Shown: positions 20,319-30,248, counted from the stretch's first letter. The stretch: DNA of 64,000 nt from an uncultured Planctomycetota bacterium (GCA_903901045.1 CAIUPP010000109.1:25936-89935); one strand, 5' to 3'. The notes: generated from the letters alone by a model not told the origin. Translations and numbers: made by a program.

Positions 20319-22028
20319 ATGAGTAAGCTCCGGCACAAACCGCAGATTACGGCAAACCAGATTGGCATCGGCTCCATATTGAAAAACTTCTGGTTGAAAG
20401 TACCACCGCACCAGCGAGAGTATAGATGGACTGACTCGCACGTGCTGACATTGTTCGAGGACTTGCATCACGCCTTAACCTCCGACGACCAAGAGTATTT
20501 TCTTGGAACAATCGTTACGATCCCGGACGCAGACGGCGCGCTTGAAGTTATAGACGGACAACAGCGCCTCGCGACTGTCGCAATTCTGCTGTCTCGAATT
20601 CGCTGGTATTTTCAACAGACAGATGCGAAGCTTGCGCCTACGGTAATCCCCTTCTTGTATGAGTATAATCGCCAACAGAAGGAGGACGTTGTTAAGCTAA
20701 GACTAAACCTCATAGACAATCACTTTTTTGCAAGTATGTTGATCGCCAATTCGCTGCCGACCGCCCTTCCTAGAACTGCGCCGGTTTCCAATAAACGCCT
20801 GCAAAGCGCTTTCGTCGCCGCCGAAGACTATGTCAATAAGATCGTAGCTCCATGCCCCGTGAACGCTCGCAGCGATGCCCTCGACAAGTGGATAGACTTC
20901 ATCGAAAATGGTGCGGAAGTAATTCTTCTTCGCGCCCCGACCGAGGCGAACGCTTACAAGATGTTCGAGACTCTCAATGCTAGAGGACTGGGAACTACAC
21001 AGGCAGACCTTGTTAAGAACTACCTTTTCGGCCAAGCCGGGAACCGTTGCCCTGAAGCACAAGCGGCATGGAGCTCCATGACGGGCGGACTAGCCTTGCT
21101 TCAAGGCGACGATGACGAGAAAGATGACGTTACTGTGGTCTTTCTGCGATGCGCATTAATGGCAATCCACGGTTTAGTGCGCAAAGACGAAGTCTACAAA
21201 GTGGTTCAGTCAATTGCCAAAGGCCCCCAGAGCGTTATTACACTCTCAAAGAATCTGGAAGAACTGGCGGCCATATATGTGGCTACGTTTTACCAAGATC
21301 ACGAGAAGTGGGCCAAGTCCCCCGACGTTACACGGCACGCAATACAGACAATAAACGATTTTGATATCAAGCCATTCCGTCCGGTCTTGTTGTCTGTGGC
21401 TGGGAAATTTGCTCCTGCCGAATCCACAAAAGCATTTCAAATGTTCGTTGCGCTTGGCGTTCGTTTACTGATCGCAGCGAGCACCCGTACCGGGATGATC
21501 GAAGAAACACTTGGGAAGGCTGCCAATAAGATATTCAAAGGTGAGATTACGACGGCAAGAGGGCTTGCAGGAGAAATTGCCAGTATTATCCCCTCTGATA
21601 CGCAATTCAGGCAAGCGTTTGAGCGGTATACGGCATCAAAGGCGCAATTCGCAAGATATTACCTTCGGGCAATGGAATTTGCTGCACAACCACGTGCGAA
21701 TCCGTGGTACGTTGAAAATGCAGACAAAGAGAAAATGACCCTTGAACATGTGCTGCCCAAAGAACCCGGCAACAACTGGCCCAAGTTCACGCCCCAAGAA
21801 GCCGATCTCTACTGTAATTGGCTTGGCAACATGTGTCTATTGCCCAAGGAGGCAAATAACGACCTCAGGAGCGCAGACCAAAAGAAGAAATGGGCGGTCT
21901 ACAAGGAAGCTCCTTACGCTTTAACCCGAGAGATCGCATCCGTTTCCGATTGGACGCCCCAGACGCTTGAGGAACGACAAAAGGCGCTGGCAAAATTGGC
22001 GGTGAAGACGTGGCCTTCACGACCGTAA
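20319..22028 (+). CDS. DUF262 + DUF1524 (GmrSD-like) protein, putative anti-phage nuclease
   Basis: VPPHQREYRW, VIDGQQRLATVAILL, FETLNARGLGTTQADLVKNYLF, LEHVLPKEPGNNWP, WLGNMCLLPKEANN; ATG at 20319 after GGAGG. Confidence 0.85.
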   Translation: MSKLRHKPQITANQIGIGSILKNFWLKVPPHQREYRWTDSHVLTLFEDLHHALTSDDQEYFLGTIVTIPDADGALEVIDGQQRLATVAILLSRIRWYFQQTDAKLAPTVIPFLYEYNRQQKEDVVKLRLNLIDNHFFASMLIANSLPTALPRTAPVSNKRLQSAFVAAEDYVNKIVAPCPVNARSDALDKWIDFIENGAEVILLRAPTEANAYKMFETLNARGLGTTQADLVKNYLFGQAGNRCPEAQAAWSSMTGGLALLQGDDDEKDDVTVVFLRCALMAIHGLVRKDEVYKVVQSIAKGPQSVITLSKNLEELAAIYVATFYQDHEKWAKSPDVTRHAIQTINDFDIKPFRPVLLSVAGKFAPAESTKAFQMFVALGVRLLIAASTRTGMIEETLGKAANKIFKGEITTARGLAGEIASIIPSDTQFRQAFERYTASKAQFARYYLRAMEFAAQPRANPWYVENADKEKMTLEHVLPKEPGNNWPKFTPQEADLYCNWLGNMCLLPKEANNDLRSADQKKKWAVYKEAPYALTREIASVSDWTPQTLEERQKALAKLAVKTWPSRP

Positions 22029-22050
22029 CCGTGAAAATAATAGGGACAGC

Positions 22051-22204
22051 GGGGCTGTTGAAAAAGTCATGATCGGCTATCCCTCATTGCGGTGCGCAGT
22101 CGGAAGTCTATGTGGCACGAGCACCCTCGCCTGTGTCCTCCCAGCCGAGGGCTCAGGTGGCAGAGTACTGCCACCGCGCGGGGTCACACTTTTTCAACAG
22201 CCCC
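22051..22204. mobile_element. MITE-like element with 17-bp perfect TIRs
   Basis: GGGGCTGTTGAAAAAGT (22051-22067) and ACTTTTTCAACAGCCCC (22188-22204); no coding capacity; no clear target duplication. Confidence 0.65.
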
Positions 22205-22279
22205 ACAGTCATCTATTTCCCATTTCCGCAGAGTGCAGGAGTGGCGCGCAAGCGCGGCCGGGAGTTCAGAATGAAACGA

Positions 22280-22641
22280 GGGCGCAGCATGCTGCGCCCC
22301 TACAAGGCAAGCGGCTGAGGGGCAGAATAAAATACTGAGGGTTTGGGGCAGGAGTGACGAGGGGAATCAGGAATTCATGTCGCACGAATCGTGATATAGG
22401 TGGAGGGACGGTTTTTCGAGTGCAGAATGTAGAGTGCAGAGTACTGAGTGTAGAGTGACGTAGGGCGCAGCGTGCTGCGCCCCTACAAGGCAAACGGCTG
22501 AGGGGCAGAATAAAATATTGAGGGTTCGAGGCAGGAGTGACAAGGGGTTTCGCGATTTCATGGTATACGAACCCTGATATAGGTGGAGGGACAGTTTTTC
22601 GAGTGTAGAGTGTAGAGTGCAGAGTACTGAGTGTAGAGTGA
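22280..22641. repeat. About 183-bp direct tandem duplication (2 copies)
   Basis: Copy 1 begins 22280 (gggcgcagcatgctgcgcccctacaaggcaagcggctgaggggcagaataaaatactgagggtt...), copy 2 begins 22463 with the same order of motifs. Confidence 0.85.
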
Positions 22642-23441
22642 ACGGCGAACAACGAGGAGACGCGGAGTGCACAAATGGGGAAGAATGCGGACGGCGAGAA
22701 CTGAGACGAAGGAGCGGGCCGGTTTGTCGCCCATTTCCTGACATAGGTGAGGGAGCATGTGAGTGCGGAGTGAACGGCGAGAACTGAGAACTGAAGACTG
22801 AAAACTGAGAGATAGGGTGCATCGCACCGGAGATAACGCTCCCAGGCCGCTGCAGCGGCTGGGGGGGCGATTACATATGACGCAAGCGCGCCGGGCGGTG
22901 CGCACTGCGTACCTGGGATGGCGCGATATGAAGAGCGTGCTGAGGACAGCCCGCTCCACCAAGGTTTATTGGAGGGGATGGCGAACGGCAGTTGCCTGTT
23001 TCTTGTCGTGCCCGGCGTACCGTCGCACTGGCGCACCCGTCTCACCCGCGCACCCGTCGCACCCCCGCCACAGGATCGGCGGGCAAGTGTCGCACCCGAA
23101 TGTCGTGTCCCACGGGACACGGAACAGGCAATTGCCGGCGTATGTGCCGGAAGCGCAGGGGGACAGTCCGTCCGTCATGCACGGGGGAGGCTGGCCCCGT
23201 TGTCCTGCGCGCGGCGTGGGGCGTTGCAGGTGAAGTTGACTTTCCTCCACCGGCAGGGCACAGTATAACTCTTGGAGTGAGCAGGGGGTTTGGCTGCTTT
23301 TCGGACGCTGGAAAAGTCGCCCGACCCCTTTCCCTTGAACGACGCAACTTCTACCGGCGCCCCGGCAGGACCGCAGACAGTGAACAGTGACGACGCAAGC
23401 CTGAGAGCACTCCCCCGCGCTAGCCGAAAGGGGGGCTGCGC

Positions 23442-24293
23442 ATGATCTGGGTGCTCCTGTGCGTCCTGGCGGGCACGGCGTTCGGTCACATCATGCGCAG
23501 CGCGCAACTGCGGCAGTGCGCCATGTCGTGGGTGGGCGCGTGGAACTACCTGGTCGCCGCCGGATCGTGCTGGCTCTGGTGGGCGCTGCAAAGCGGCCGC
23601 CACCTGGGTTGGGAGGCCGCGATCCTGGGCAGCCTCTCGGGCTTCGCGCTGGTCACCGCGTACTTCCTTATGAACCCCGCCATCCGCGCGGCGGGCGTGG
23701 GCGTCACGCAATCCATTCAGTGGTTAGGGATCAGTCTTCCGATAGCCGCCTCCATTCTCATCTGGCGGGAAATACCCACGGCGGTGCAGGCGCTGGGCTT
23801 GCTGCTTGCGCTGATCGCCCTCCCGCTGCTCGCTTGCGGCCACGGCGCGCCGGGCGCATCTAAGCACCGCTGGAAGCTGCTCATTCTGGCGGGGCTGTTC
23901 CTGCTGGAAGGACTGGTCAGTCTGGCCATGAAGTTCTACAGCCGGCAAGCCGCGCCCGGCTCCGAATCCACGCTGGCCTTCCTCTGTTTTCTCTTCAGCG
24001 GCGCGGCCGCGGGAAACGTTCTCATAGCGGCGCGTCAGGCGCGGGCGGGTCTTCGCGATATCACGCATGGTGTGAGCATGGGCATCTCGAACGTCCTATG
24101 CAATTTTGCGTTTCTGCAGGCATTGGCTTTGCTCCCCGGCACCATCGTCTTTCCCACCATCTCCGCCGGAAGCATCGTCATGACAGCCACCGTCGGCGCG
24201 CTCTTGTGGCGGGAGCGGTACTACGGGCGCTCGCTCGCGGGCCTCATCCTGGCCGCCATAGCGCTGATCCTCATCAACCTGCCGCCGCTGTGA
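23442..24293 (+). CDS. DMT/EamA-like permease
   Basis: MIWVLLCVLAGTAFGHIMRSAQLRQCAMSW...; about 10 hydrophobic segments, ending WRERYYGRSLAGLILAAIALILINLPPL. Confidence 0.7.
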   Translation: MIWVLLCVLAGTAFGHIMRSAQLRQCAMSWVGAWNYLVAAGSCWLWWALQSGRHLGWEAAILGSLSGFALVTAYFLMNPAIRAAGVGVTQSIQWLGISLPIAASILIWREIPTAVQALGLLLALIALPLLACGHGAPGASKHRWKLLILAGLFLLEGLVSLAMKFYSRQAAPGSESTLAFLCFLFSGAAAGNVLIAARQARAGLRDITHGVSMGISNVLCNFAFLQALALLPGTIVFPTISAGSIVMTATVGALLWRERYYGRSLAGLILAAIALILINLPPL

Positions 24294-24401
24294 CGTTGAA
24301 GGGGCGCGCTCCGGGAGAGGCAGAGGCTCCCTGGCGCCATGCCCTGTAATGCTCTGGCCGCGCCTGCGCTTGAGCGCGATCCGAGACGATCTGCGGGCGG
24401 T

Positions 24402-24430
24402 TTGGCGTTGGGGCCGATGTAGGGTATAAT
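24402..24430 (+). promoter_or_regulatory. Sigma70 promoter of tmRNA
   Basis: TTGGCG-N17-TATAAT, 25 nt upstream of the mature 5' end. Confidence 0.75.
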
Positions 24431-24455
24431 GAATGCAGTCACCACTCGAAATGCC

Positions 24456-24820
24456 GGGGGCGATAGGATTCGACCGGGCAGATTGAGGTGGAAGTGGCGT
24501 GCCGAGGTTGTCAGGCGGCCTCGTTAAACACCTGGCAAAAACAACATAAGTGCCGACACACACTACTCTCTCGCAGCTTAATTGACTGCGACGCTCGTCT
24601 GGTTCAGCCTGCGGGACCGGAACGGGCGACCACAGCAGGCTGGTCTCGACCCTCGTTGCCTGGCGGGGAAGAGGCGAGAGTGTCAGTTGGGCTCGGGTCC
24701 AAAAGGAGTCCTGTCCACCGGAAGCCTGAGGATCTAGAAAAAATAAAAGATGGACTATGCACGTAGAGGCTTCCACTGAAATGCTTCGGGACGGGGGTTC
24801 GATTCCCCCCGCCTCCACCA
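24456..24820 (+). ncRNA. ssrA: Transfer-messenger RNA; predicted encoded tag ADTHYSLAA
   Basis: Acceptor GGGGGCG/CGCCTCC+ACCA, GATAGGATTCGAC, GTGCCGAGG...CCTCGTTAAA, ORF GCC GAC ACA CAC TAC TCT CTC GCA GCT TAA, T-arm GGGGGTTCGATTCCCCC. Confidence 0.96.
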
Positions 24821-24828
24821 AACGCATG

Positions 24829-24871
24829 AAGACCGGTACGGGACTGAGAGAGTCCTATGCCGGTCTTTTTG
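24829..24871 (+). terminator. tmRNA terminator
   Basis: AAGACCGG-...-CCGGTCTT then TTT, with inner GGACT/AGTCC stem. Confidence 0.85.
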
Positions 24872-25255
24872 TGCCATAAGTGGCCACGCTTCAGTGACTT
24901 TGTACGGATTAGAATTGTGAAAAGGCAAGTATGGGACGGGGGCTCTAGGGATGGTCGGACAGCGGAAGTAGGGGCCCGGAACATTACAGGAGCATTAAAA
25001 GTCAGGCAGCCGAGCGGCGTGTCTAGTAGCATTTCCGGTGACTGAGCGCCCACTTGAGCCCTTCTAGTGATTCATGTCGGGTAGGAAGCACAGAGCTGCC
25101 GCCACTCTGGCGGCGGTACCTCTTTACTTCGCTCCTGCCTGGACTCCTCTGATCCAGCTATCCTCCCCAGTCTCCACCTCCCAATAGCCACCTCTTCATG
25201 CGCCTGTCCGCGCCAGGCGGCTCCTGCGCCGCATGGCGCGGACAACGGACGCCTT

Positions 25256-27172
25256 CTACTTGTCCGATTCTGTCAGCGCGATATCGTCCACGAGCAGGTC
25301 CGCCGTGTCCTTTTGTGCGTAGTTGGCCAAGATCAAAATTTGGACGTACTTGGTCCCGGGCCAAAAGTGGTCCATCGGGATGCCGCTCTTGACGACGCCC
25401 TTGATCGTGGCGCTGGCGCTGGCCCAATTTGTGTTGACGCCGTTTCCGGAGAGCACGTTATAGATGTGGACAGCCCCGGCCATGTGCAGGCGGATTTTGG
25501 TCCCGGCAGCGTACTCCTGGCCGCACGCCTCCTTGAGTTGCACCTCCCAGTACTGGCCCTTGTTCTCCACCTTGAGAACGCCCATGTTGCTGAGGCGGCG
25601 ATTGGGCAGGTCGACGTAGTTGCCCGAAGCATCCACGTCAAAGGCGATGTAAGCCCAAGGCGTCACCTGCCATTTCCCGCCGTCGGCGATCTTCACAGTC
25701 GTGTCGCTGCGCTTCGTGTCCGCGAAGAGGGTCGTTTCCGTTCCGGCGATGGGATTAACGAACTGCGGCTCAATCCATTGCTTCTGGGCGTCAAACGGCG
25801 TATAGCCGAAGTAGACGGTGCTCGGTTCTTTGCCGGCGGACCGGAACCATCCCGTGAGCGTGTAGATCTTGTCCGGATTTATCGGGACCATTTCCACGCT
25901 CTGGACAATCGCATCGCCCTTGCGCTCGAAACAGAACTTTCCCGCGTGAACGCCTTCGGCGACTGCCTTGTCGAAACCTTTCCAGTTCTCCAGCGTGCCG
26001 TTTTCGGCGTCTCCGTTCTTGACCAGTCCCGCCGGCTTCTGATCGTCCGCCGGAACGCTCGTCGCATTTTTCTCTACGAGTTCCCCCAGACTGATCGGGC
26101 TGGTCGCATCCAGGTAGCTCCCCACGCCATAAACTGAGGCTACGCCGGAGGGGCGCTTCTTCTCAAACAGGACATGATCCACGGTGCACTTATCCGTCGT
26201 CATCTTGATGACGCCTCTCGTGTAACCATAGCCCTCAAAACCGGTCAAGATTTCCCAAGTCAAGCGTTTGCCCACCGCGGTAGCGGGGACCTGGAAGGTC
26301 TGCACCAGCGTCAGATTGGGGTCCTTCCCCTCGCCGGTCAGCTTGATCGTTGCGCCCGCCTCGGCAGCCTTCACGTCGAAGGACACGGTGTACCATCCGG
26401 CGATGATGGGGCGGACGGTCTGGTCGCCCTGCCACAGGTTCTCGACGCGCACGCCGGCCCCTGCAACGGGTTGGGGCGCGGAGATGTTGTCGCCCAGCTT
26501 GAGTTCGTCGCGGATCGTCTGAGCGAGGATGGTCGCAATCAAGCGGTAACCGCTCTTTGTCGGGTGCAGCAGGATGAGGGGCTCCCAGTTGCGGATGGAC
26601 CGGATGGGCTTTTCATACTCCACCCAAACGACTTTGCCGTCGGGAAAGAGAGGGCTGATCTGCGGGCGCAGGAGGGTGTTCACCACGCTGTTCGTCTGGT
26701 CGCGGAAAGGGTTGTCGGTCTGGCAGGGCAGAATGCTGCCGAGAAAGACCTTCTTCACGCTGGGCTTTGTCAGCAGCCCCCGCACGATCTGGATAATCCG
26801 GTCGGCGCGGGCCTGGGCCACCACCTGCTGCTCGGCGGGGGTCTTGCCGTCAGGGTCGTTGGTGCCGATCAGCAGGCTGTAGTACGGGCAGTCGGGAATC
26901 TCCGGCAAACGCTGGAGCACGGCCAAAGTGCCATTGCCCCCCTCGCCGGCGTGGCTGTAGCCCAGCAGGGCAGAATGGGTGCCGACGAAGGCCAGGGGTG
27001 GAATCTCCTCCAGAAGATAGGCCCGCCAGAAGTCGCCCGCGGGGGGAGCCCAGGTGATGCTGTCGCCGATCATGCACAAGGGCACCTGCGGGGGGAACGT
27101 TGCGGTCTGAGCCTGAACCGGCGCGGCGGCGACGATAAGTGCAAGGAGCGACATGACGGCGAGCTTAAGCAT
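25256..27172 (-). CDS. Secreted SGNH/GDSL hydrolase with C-terminal carbohydrate-binding-like regions
   Basis: Signal peptide; LCMIGDSITWAPPAGDFWRAYL (block I GDS), IGTNDPDGK (block III GxND), LHPTKSGYRLIA (H). Confidence 0.75.
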   Translation of the reverse strand: MLKLAVMSLLALIVAAAPVQAQTATFPPQVPLCMIGDSITWAPPAGDFWRAYLLEEIPPLAFVGTHSALLGYSHAGEGGNGTLAVLQRLPEIPDCPYYSLLIGTNDPDGKTPAEQQVVAQARADRIIQIVRGLLTKPSVKKVFLGSILPCQTDNPFRDQTNSVVNTLLRPQISPLFPDGKVVWVEYEKPIRSIRNWEPLILLHPTKSGYRLIATILAQTIRDELKLGDNISAPQPVAGAGVRVENLWQGDQTVRPIIAGWYTVSFDVKAAEAGATIKLTGEGKDPNLTLVQTFQVPATAVGKRLTWEILTGFEGYGYTRGVIKMTTDKCTVDHVLFEKKRPSGVASVYGVGSYLDATSPISLGELVEKNATSVPADDQKPAGLVKNGDAENGTLENWKGFDKAVAEGVHAGKFCFERKGDAIVQSVEMVPINPDKIYTLTGWFRSAGKEPSTVYFGYTPFDAQKQWIEPQFVNPIAGTETTLFADTKRSDTTVKIADGGKWQVTPWAYIAFDVDASGNYVDLPNRRLSNMGVLKVENKGQYWEVQLKEACGQEYAAGTKIRLHMAGAVHIYNVLSGNGVNTNWASASATIKGVVKSGIPMDHFWPGTKYVQILILANYAQKDTADLLVDDIALTESDK

Positions 27173-27175
27173 GGA

Positions 27176-27322
27176 TTACCTCCTGTATTCGTTGATCACT
27201 CCCGAGGTCGCGAGCAGGTTCTGCTGCCATCGCTCCTTGGGAGTGTTCTCGGTGATTCCCACGATGCGCCGGTTGGCGCCGGCGGCGGCTTCGATCAACT
27301 CGCGCGCGGTCCGCTGCTCCTC
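27176..27322 (-). pseudogene. 3'-terminal fossil of a URO-D-family gene
   Basis: Minus strand reads EEQRTARELIEAAAGANRRIVGITENTPKERWQQNLLATSGVINEYRR*, aligning with the C-terminus of the 41338 protein KRTTRELIEAAAGTHRLILGITEDIPADRWQGNLLAISEVINEMAR*. Confidence 0.8.
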
Positions 27323-30248
27323 AATCAAGGAGGACCATCCGATAGGTTCTGGCTGGAACCGCCAACTTAACGCCTTGATCGGAAATCGGCAATAATGATT
27401 CGTCCATGGGATTCCGGGCCTTCAGCGGTGCGCCCAGCCCCAGACGTTTTGCGTCCGCCTTGAGGCTCAATTGCGCGTCCACCGTGCCGGTATTGTAAAC
27501 CACCAGCAATGCGGCGCCGGACCTCTGATACACGCTCACGATGACGTCCTTGTTGTCCGTCGTGACGCCGTTGGGCTCCCAGTAGGGCAGGAACTTGGCC
27601 TCGGCGGCGCCGAACTTGTCCATCGCTTTCCACGCGGCGAAAACGGCGTCGGAATTGCACCAGGTGGGCCACGGCGCGATGTCGTGAGTGAGCATCAGCC
27701 CCATCAGGCGCTCCGCCGGAAGCGCTTGGAGCCGTTCCGGACCAGTGAACTCCGTCAGGAAGAAGGGCACCACACCCCATTGGCGGCCCGTGTGCTCCGC
27801 GCGCCATTTGTCGAGCGGAATCACGTTGAGATAGTCCTCCTTCGGGTTTCGCGCGCCCTGGTATTGCTCGCCGTCGAGCATGCTGTCGGCGAAAGCATCT
27901 ATCGGGATGATGACGCCGGCCGACATGTGGACGATGATGTGCGGGTCCGGCCGGCGGTCCTGCAAAAGCTCGCGCACCCGCCGCAGAATTTCCCGGTAGT
28001 CCCGGATCAGGTACGTCCCGTGCAGGTCTCCGTTCTCGTCCCGCCAAGCGCAGCCATGGTTTTCCTTGCACTCATAGCACAGCCAGCAGTCCACGTAAAT
28101 GCCATCCACCTGGAATTCATCCACGAACTTTGCGATCTTCCACGCGATGAAGTCACGCCATGCCGCGCTGTGCGGGCACGCTCCATAGGTGGCGCCGCCC
28201 ATCGCCATGACGTCGCCGGCGGTGCAGCACCGGCCATGATCGATCCAGTCCCCGCTGTAATAGGGCCACTCCGGCGCGCCGGCGGAAAAGAAGTTCAAGT
28301 TCACATAAGGCACCACGCGGACATTCTTCGCATGGAGGTCCTTCACCAGGGCGCGGAACTTCTCCGGGTCCGACGGCCACGGATAGCCGTAGTAGCTGAG
28401 ATGGTCGTTGGACCAGACGAGGCGGATATTGCCCATGCCCAGCGTTTCCATGTCATTGAGCGCGCCGTTTGGCCGCCACTTGCGCGCCTCCGCCGGACGC
28501 GGCTTGACGGGCGTCGCCTGCAGGCCGAAGCTGAACTTGAGCGGCGTCTTGATCAACGTGGACTGATTCACGATGGAGATGCGCATGTCCGCAATCTCGC
28601 CGTCGCGCACGATAAACTGCCGCGGCTTGGCGGGCGCGCTCGACCATCCCTGCATGGATTCAGCGAACCACCCCAGCCCGCGGTCGTTGTCGCCCACCCA
28701 CAGGAAGGGCTGGAAAGCCACCGACTCATATCCCTTCGCCGGCAGGGTGCCGGCGTTGTCGTCGTCCCAGTCGCCATTCGTGTGATGGAGATACATGGCC
28801 ACGGCGGCGCGCACGGGGATGTGGATTGTGACTTCGGTCAGCGACACGGGCGCTTTGGGGGTCAGGGTCACTTCCGTCCAGAGCATCCCGTCATATTCGA
28901 TCGTGGTCTCGGTCGTCAGCCCGATCTCCGGCGCGTCGGCCGAGCCGGCGATCTGCGACCGGGTGGCGGTGCAACCCAGGACCTTTCCCGCGAGCTTCTG
29001 GAAGGCGACTTCCCCCTTGCCCGTTGAAACGCTCACGCGGATGGGTGCGGCCAGAATCGGCTGGCCCGCGCTCTCAATCTGGGCCGGAAAGGGGCCCGCC
29101 CCCATGACGTACTTCCTCCCCCAGCATTCGACGTCGTTGCCGTTCGCGTGCATGGCCGTGAACGGCGCCAGCACGCGGTCTTCCATGCCGATCCTGTTTC
29201 CGATCCACGGCGCATCGGCCGGCTTCGCGAAGGGCAGTTCGACGCTCGCCCTTTCCTTCCCCGCGGCGTCCAGAACCCTCGCCTTGATTACGACAGCGCC
29301 GACCGGCACTTTGCTGATGTTCACGTTGACGCTGCAAACGCCTTCTTTAAAGCTCTCCACCTTGGCGCCGGCCACCGAGTTGGCGCCGCTGAGCACGTCC
29401 ACGACCGCCACGACGCCCGGTTCGTTCTCGCCGACGAAGCCCGTGGCATCCACGATCACCGTCCACTCCCCTTTGGCTGGATGGGGCTGAATCTCCATGC
29501 GCGCCTTAGGCTGGAACGTCAGCGGCTTGTCCTGGGCCGCCAGCGCGACCTGATCGTCCGGCAGCGCAAAGCGGTAGATCTTCACGCCCTGGAGGAGCGT
29601 GTGGCTCGTGTGCGGCTTGCTCCACGGCGCGTCGCCGATGGCAAAGTAGCCGGTCAGAGCCTGCGGCAGCGGCGGCGCCTCGATCTGTTTCTTCAAGACG
29701 CCATCGACGTAGAACGCCAGCCGAGTGCGCTCCCACACTCCGGCGAGGTGGTGCCACTGCCCGTCGGTCAACGGCGTGCAGTCCGGCCATTGGGCGAAGG
29801 CATAAGTGTGCGTGTGGTCCACGCCCGAAAGAAAGCTCGCACCGCCGGTCCAGAACTTGTAGAGCAACAGCCAGCCGGGGCCTTCTGTCTCGAAGAAAAC
29901 GTGGTAGGCCTGCTCGTCCTTGGGCCAGTCCACCGCCTTCATCCACATCTCGATCGTGCCCTGACTCATGGCCATGTGGCCGTTCACGGCGTACTTCACG
30001 AGTGCGCCGTCACCGCCGCAGATGAGCGCCTGCCCGGTCCGTCCCGGAGCGTAGGCCACTTTGCCCTCCACGGACAGCGGTTTCACCGCTCCGTGCGCGT
30101 CGGTCGCATCAAGGGACCCGTTGAAACTCGCCTCGAACAAGGTGGATAGCGGTGCGCTGAGAGCGTTGGTCGAAGCCAGCCCCAAGAGCATGCTGGCCAC
30201 TGCCAGGAAGAACGGCCACCGGGACGGGTAAACGAGAGGACGGGACAT
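27321..30248 (-). CDS. Secreted LamG-domain glycoside hydrolase-like protein (paralog of 35240-38158)
   Basis: Signal peptide; SQGTIEMWMKAVDWPKDEQAYHVFFETEG...DGQWHHLAGVWERTRLAFYVDG; catalytic-like DGIYVDCW and SMLDGEQYQ. Confidence 0.75.
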   Translation of the reverse strand: MSRPLVYPSRWPFFLAVASMLLGLASTNALSAPLSTLFEASFNGSLDATDAHGAVKPLSVEGKVAYAPGRTGQALICGGDGALVKYAVNGHMAMSQGTIEMWMKAVDWPKDEQAYHVFFETEGPGWLLLYKFWTGGASFLSGVDHTHTYAFAQWPDCTPLTDGQWHHLAGVWERTRLAFYVDGVLKKQIEAPPLPQALTGYFAIGDAPWSKPHTSHTLLQGVKIYRFALPDDQVALAAQDKPLTFQPKARMEIQPHPAKGEWTVIVDATGFVGENEPGVVAVVDVLSGANSVAGAKVESFKEGVCSVNVNISKVPVGAVVIKARVLDAAGKERASVELPFAKPADAPWIGNRIGMEDRVLAPFTAMHANGNDVECWGRKYVMGAGPFPAQIESAGQPILAAPIRVSVSTGKGEVAFQKLAGKVLGCTATRSQIAGSADAPEIGLTTETTIEYDGMLWTEVTLTPKAPVSLTEVTIHIPVRAAVAMYLHHTNGDWDDDNAGTLPAKGYESVAFQPFLWVGDNDRGLGWFAESMQGWSSAPAKPRQFIVRDGEIADMRISIVNQSTLIKTPLKFSFGLQATPVKPRPAEARKWRPNGALNDMETLGMGNIRLVWSNDHLSYYGYPWPSDPEKFRALVKDLHAKNVRVVPYVNLNFFSAGAPEWPYYSGDWIDHGRCCTAGDVMAMGGATYGACPHSAAWRDFIAWKIAKFVDEFQVDGIYVDCWLCYECKENHGCAWRDENGDLHGTYLIRDYREILRRVRELLQDRRPDPHIIVHMSAGVIIPIDAFADSMLDGEQYQGARNPKEDYLNVIPLDKWRAEHTGRQWGVVPFFLTEFTGPERLQALPAERLMGLMLTHDIAPWPTWCNSDAVFAAWKAMDKFGAAEAKFLPYWEPNGVTTDNKDVIVSVYQRSGAALLVVYNTGTVDAQLSLKADAKRLGLGAPLKARNPMDESLLPISDQGVKLAVPARTYRMVLLD

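Noticed and set aside
22280-22641. Possible CRISPR-like or attenuator array
   Set aside because: Two diverged 183-bp direct copies with no repeat-spacer structure.
23270-23441. Possible riboswitch upstream of the DMT permease
   Set aside because: Structured-looking GC-rich leader, but no conserved core of a class I know (guanidine, c-di-GMP, PRPP were considered).
24904-24950. Possible phage att duplication of the tmRNA 3' end (gggacggggg near 24935)
   Set aside because: Only about 10 nt of G-rich identity and no integrase nearby.
24096-25053. Minus-strand ORFs across the tmRNA
   Set aside because: GGIEPP/GGNRTPV-type translations are antisense products of tmRNA/tRNA 3' ends, not genes.
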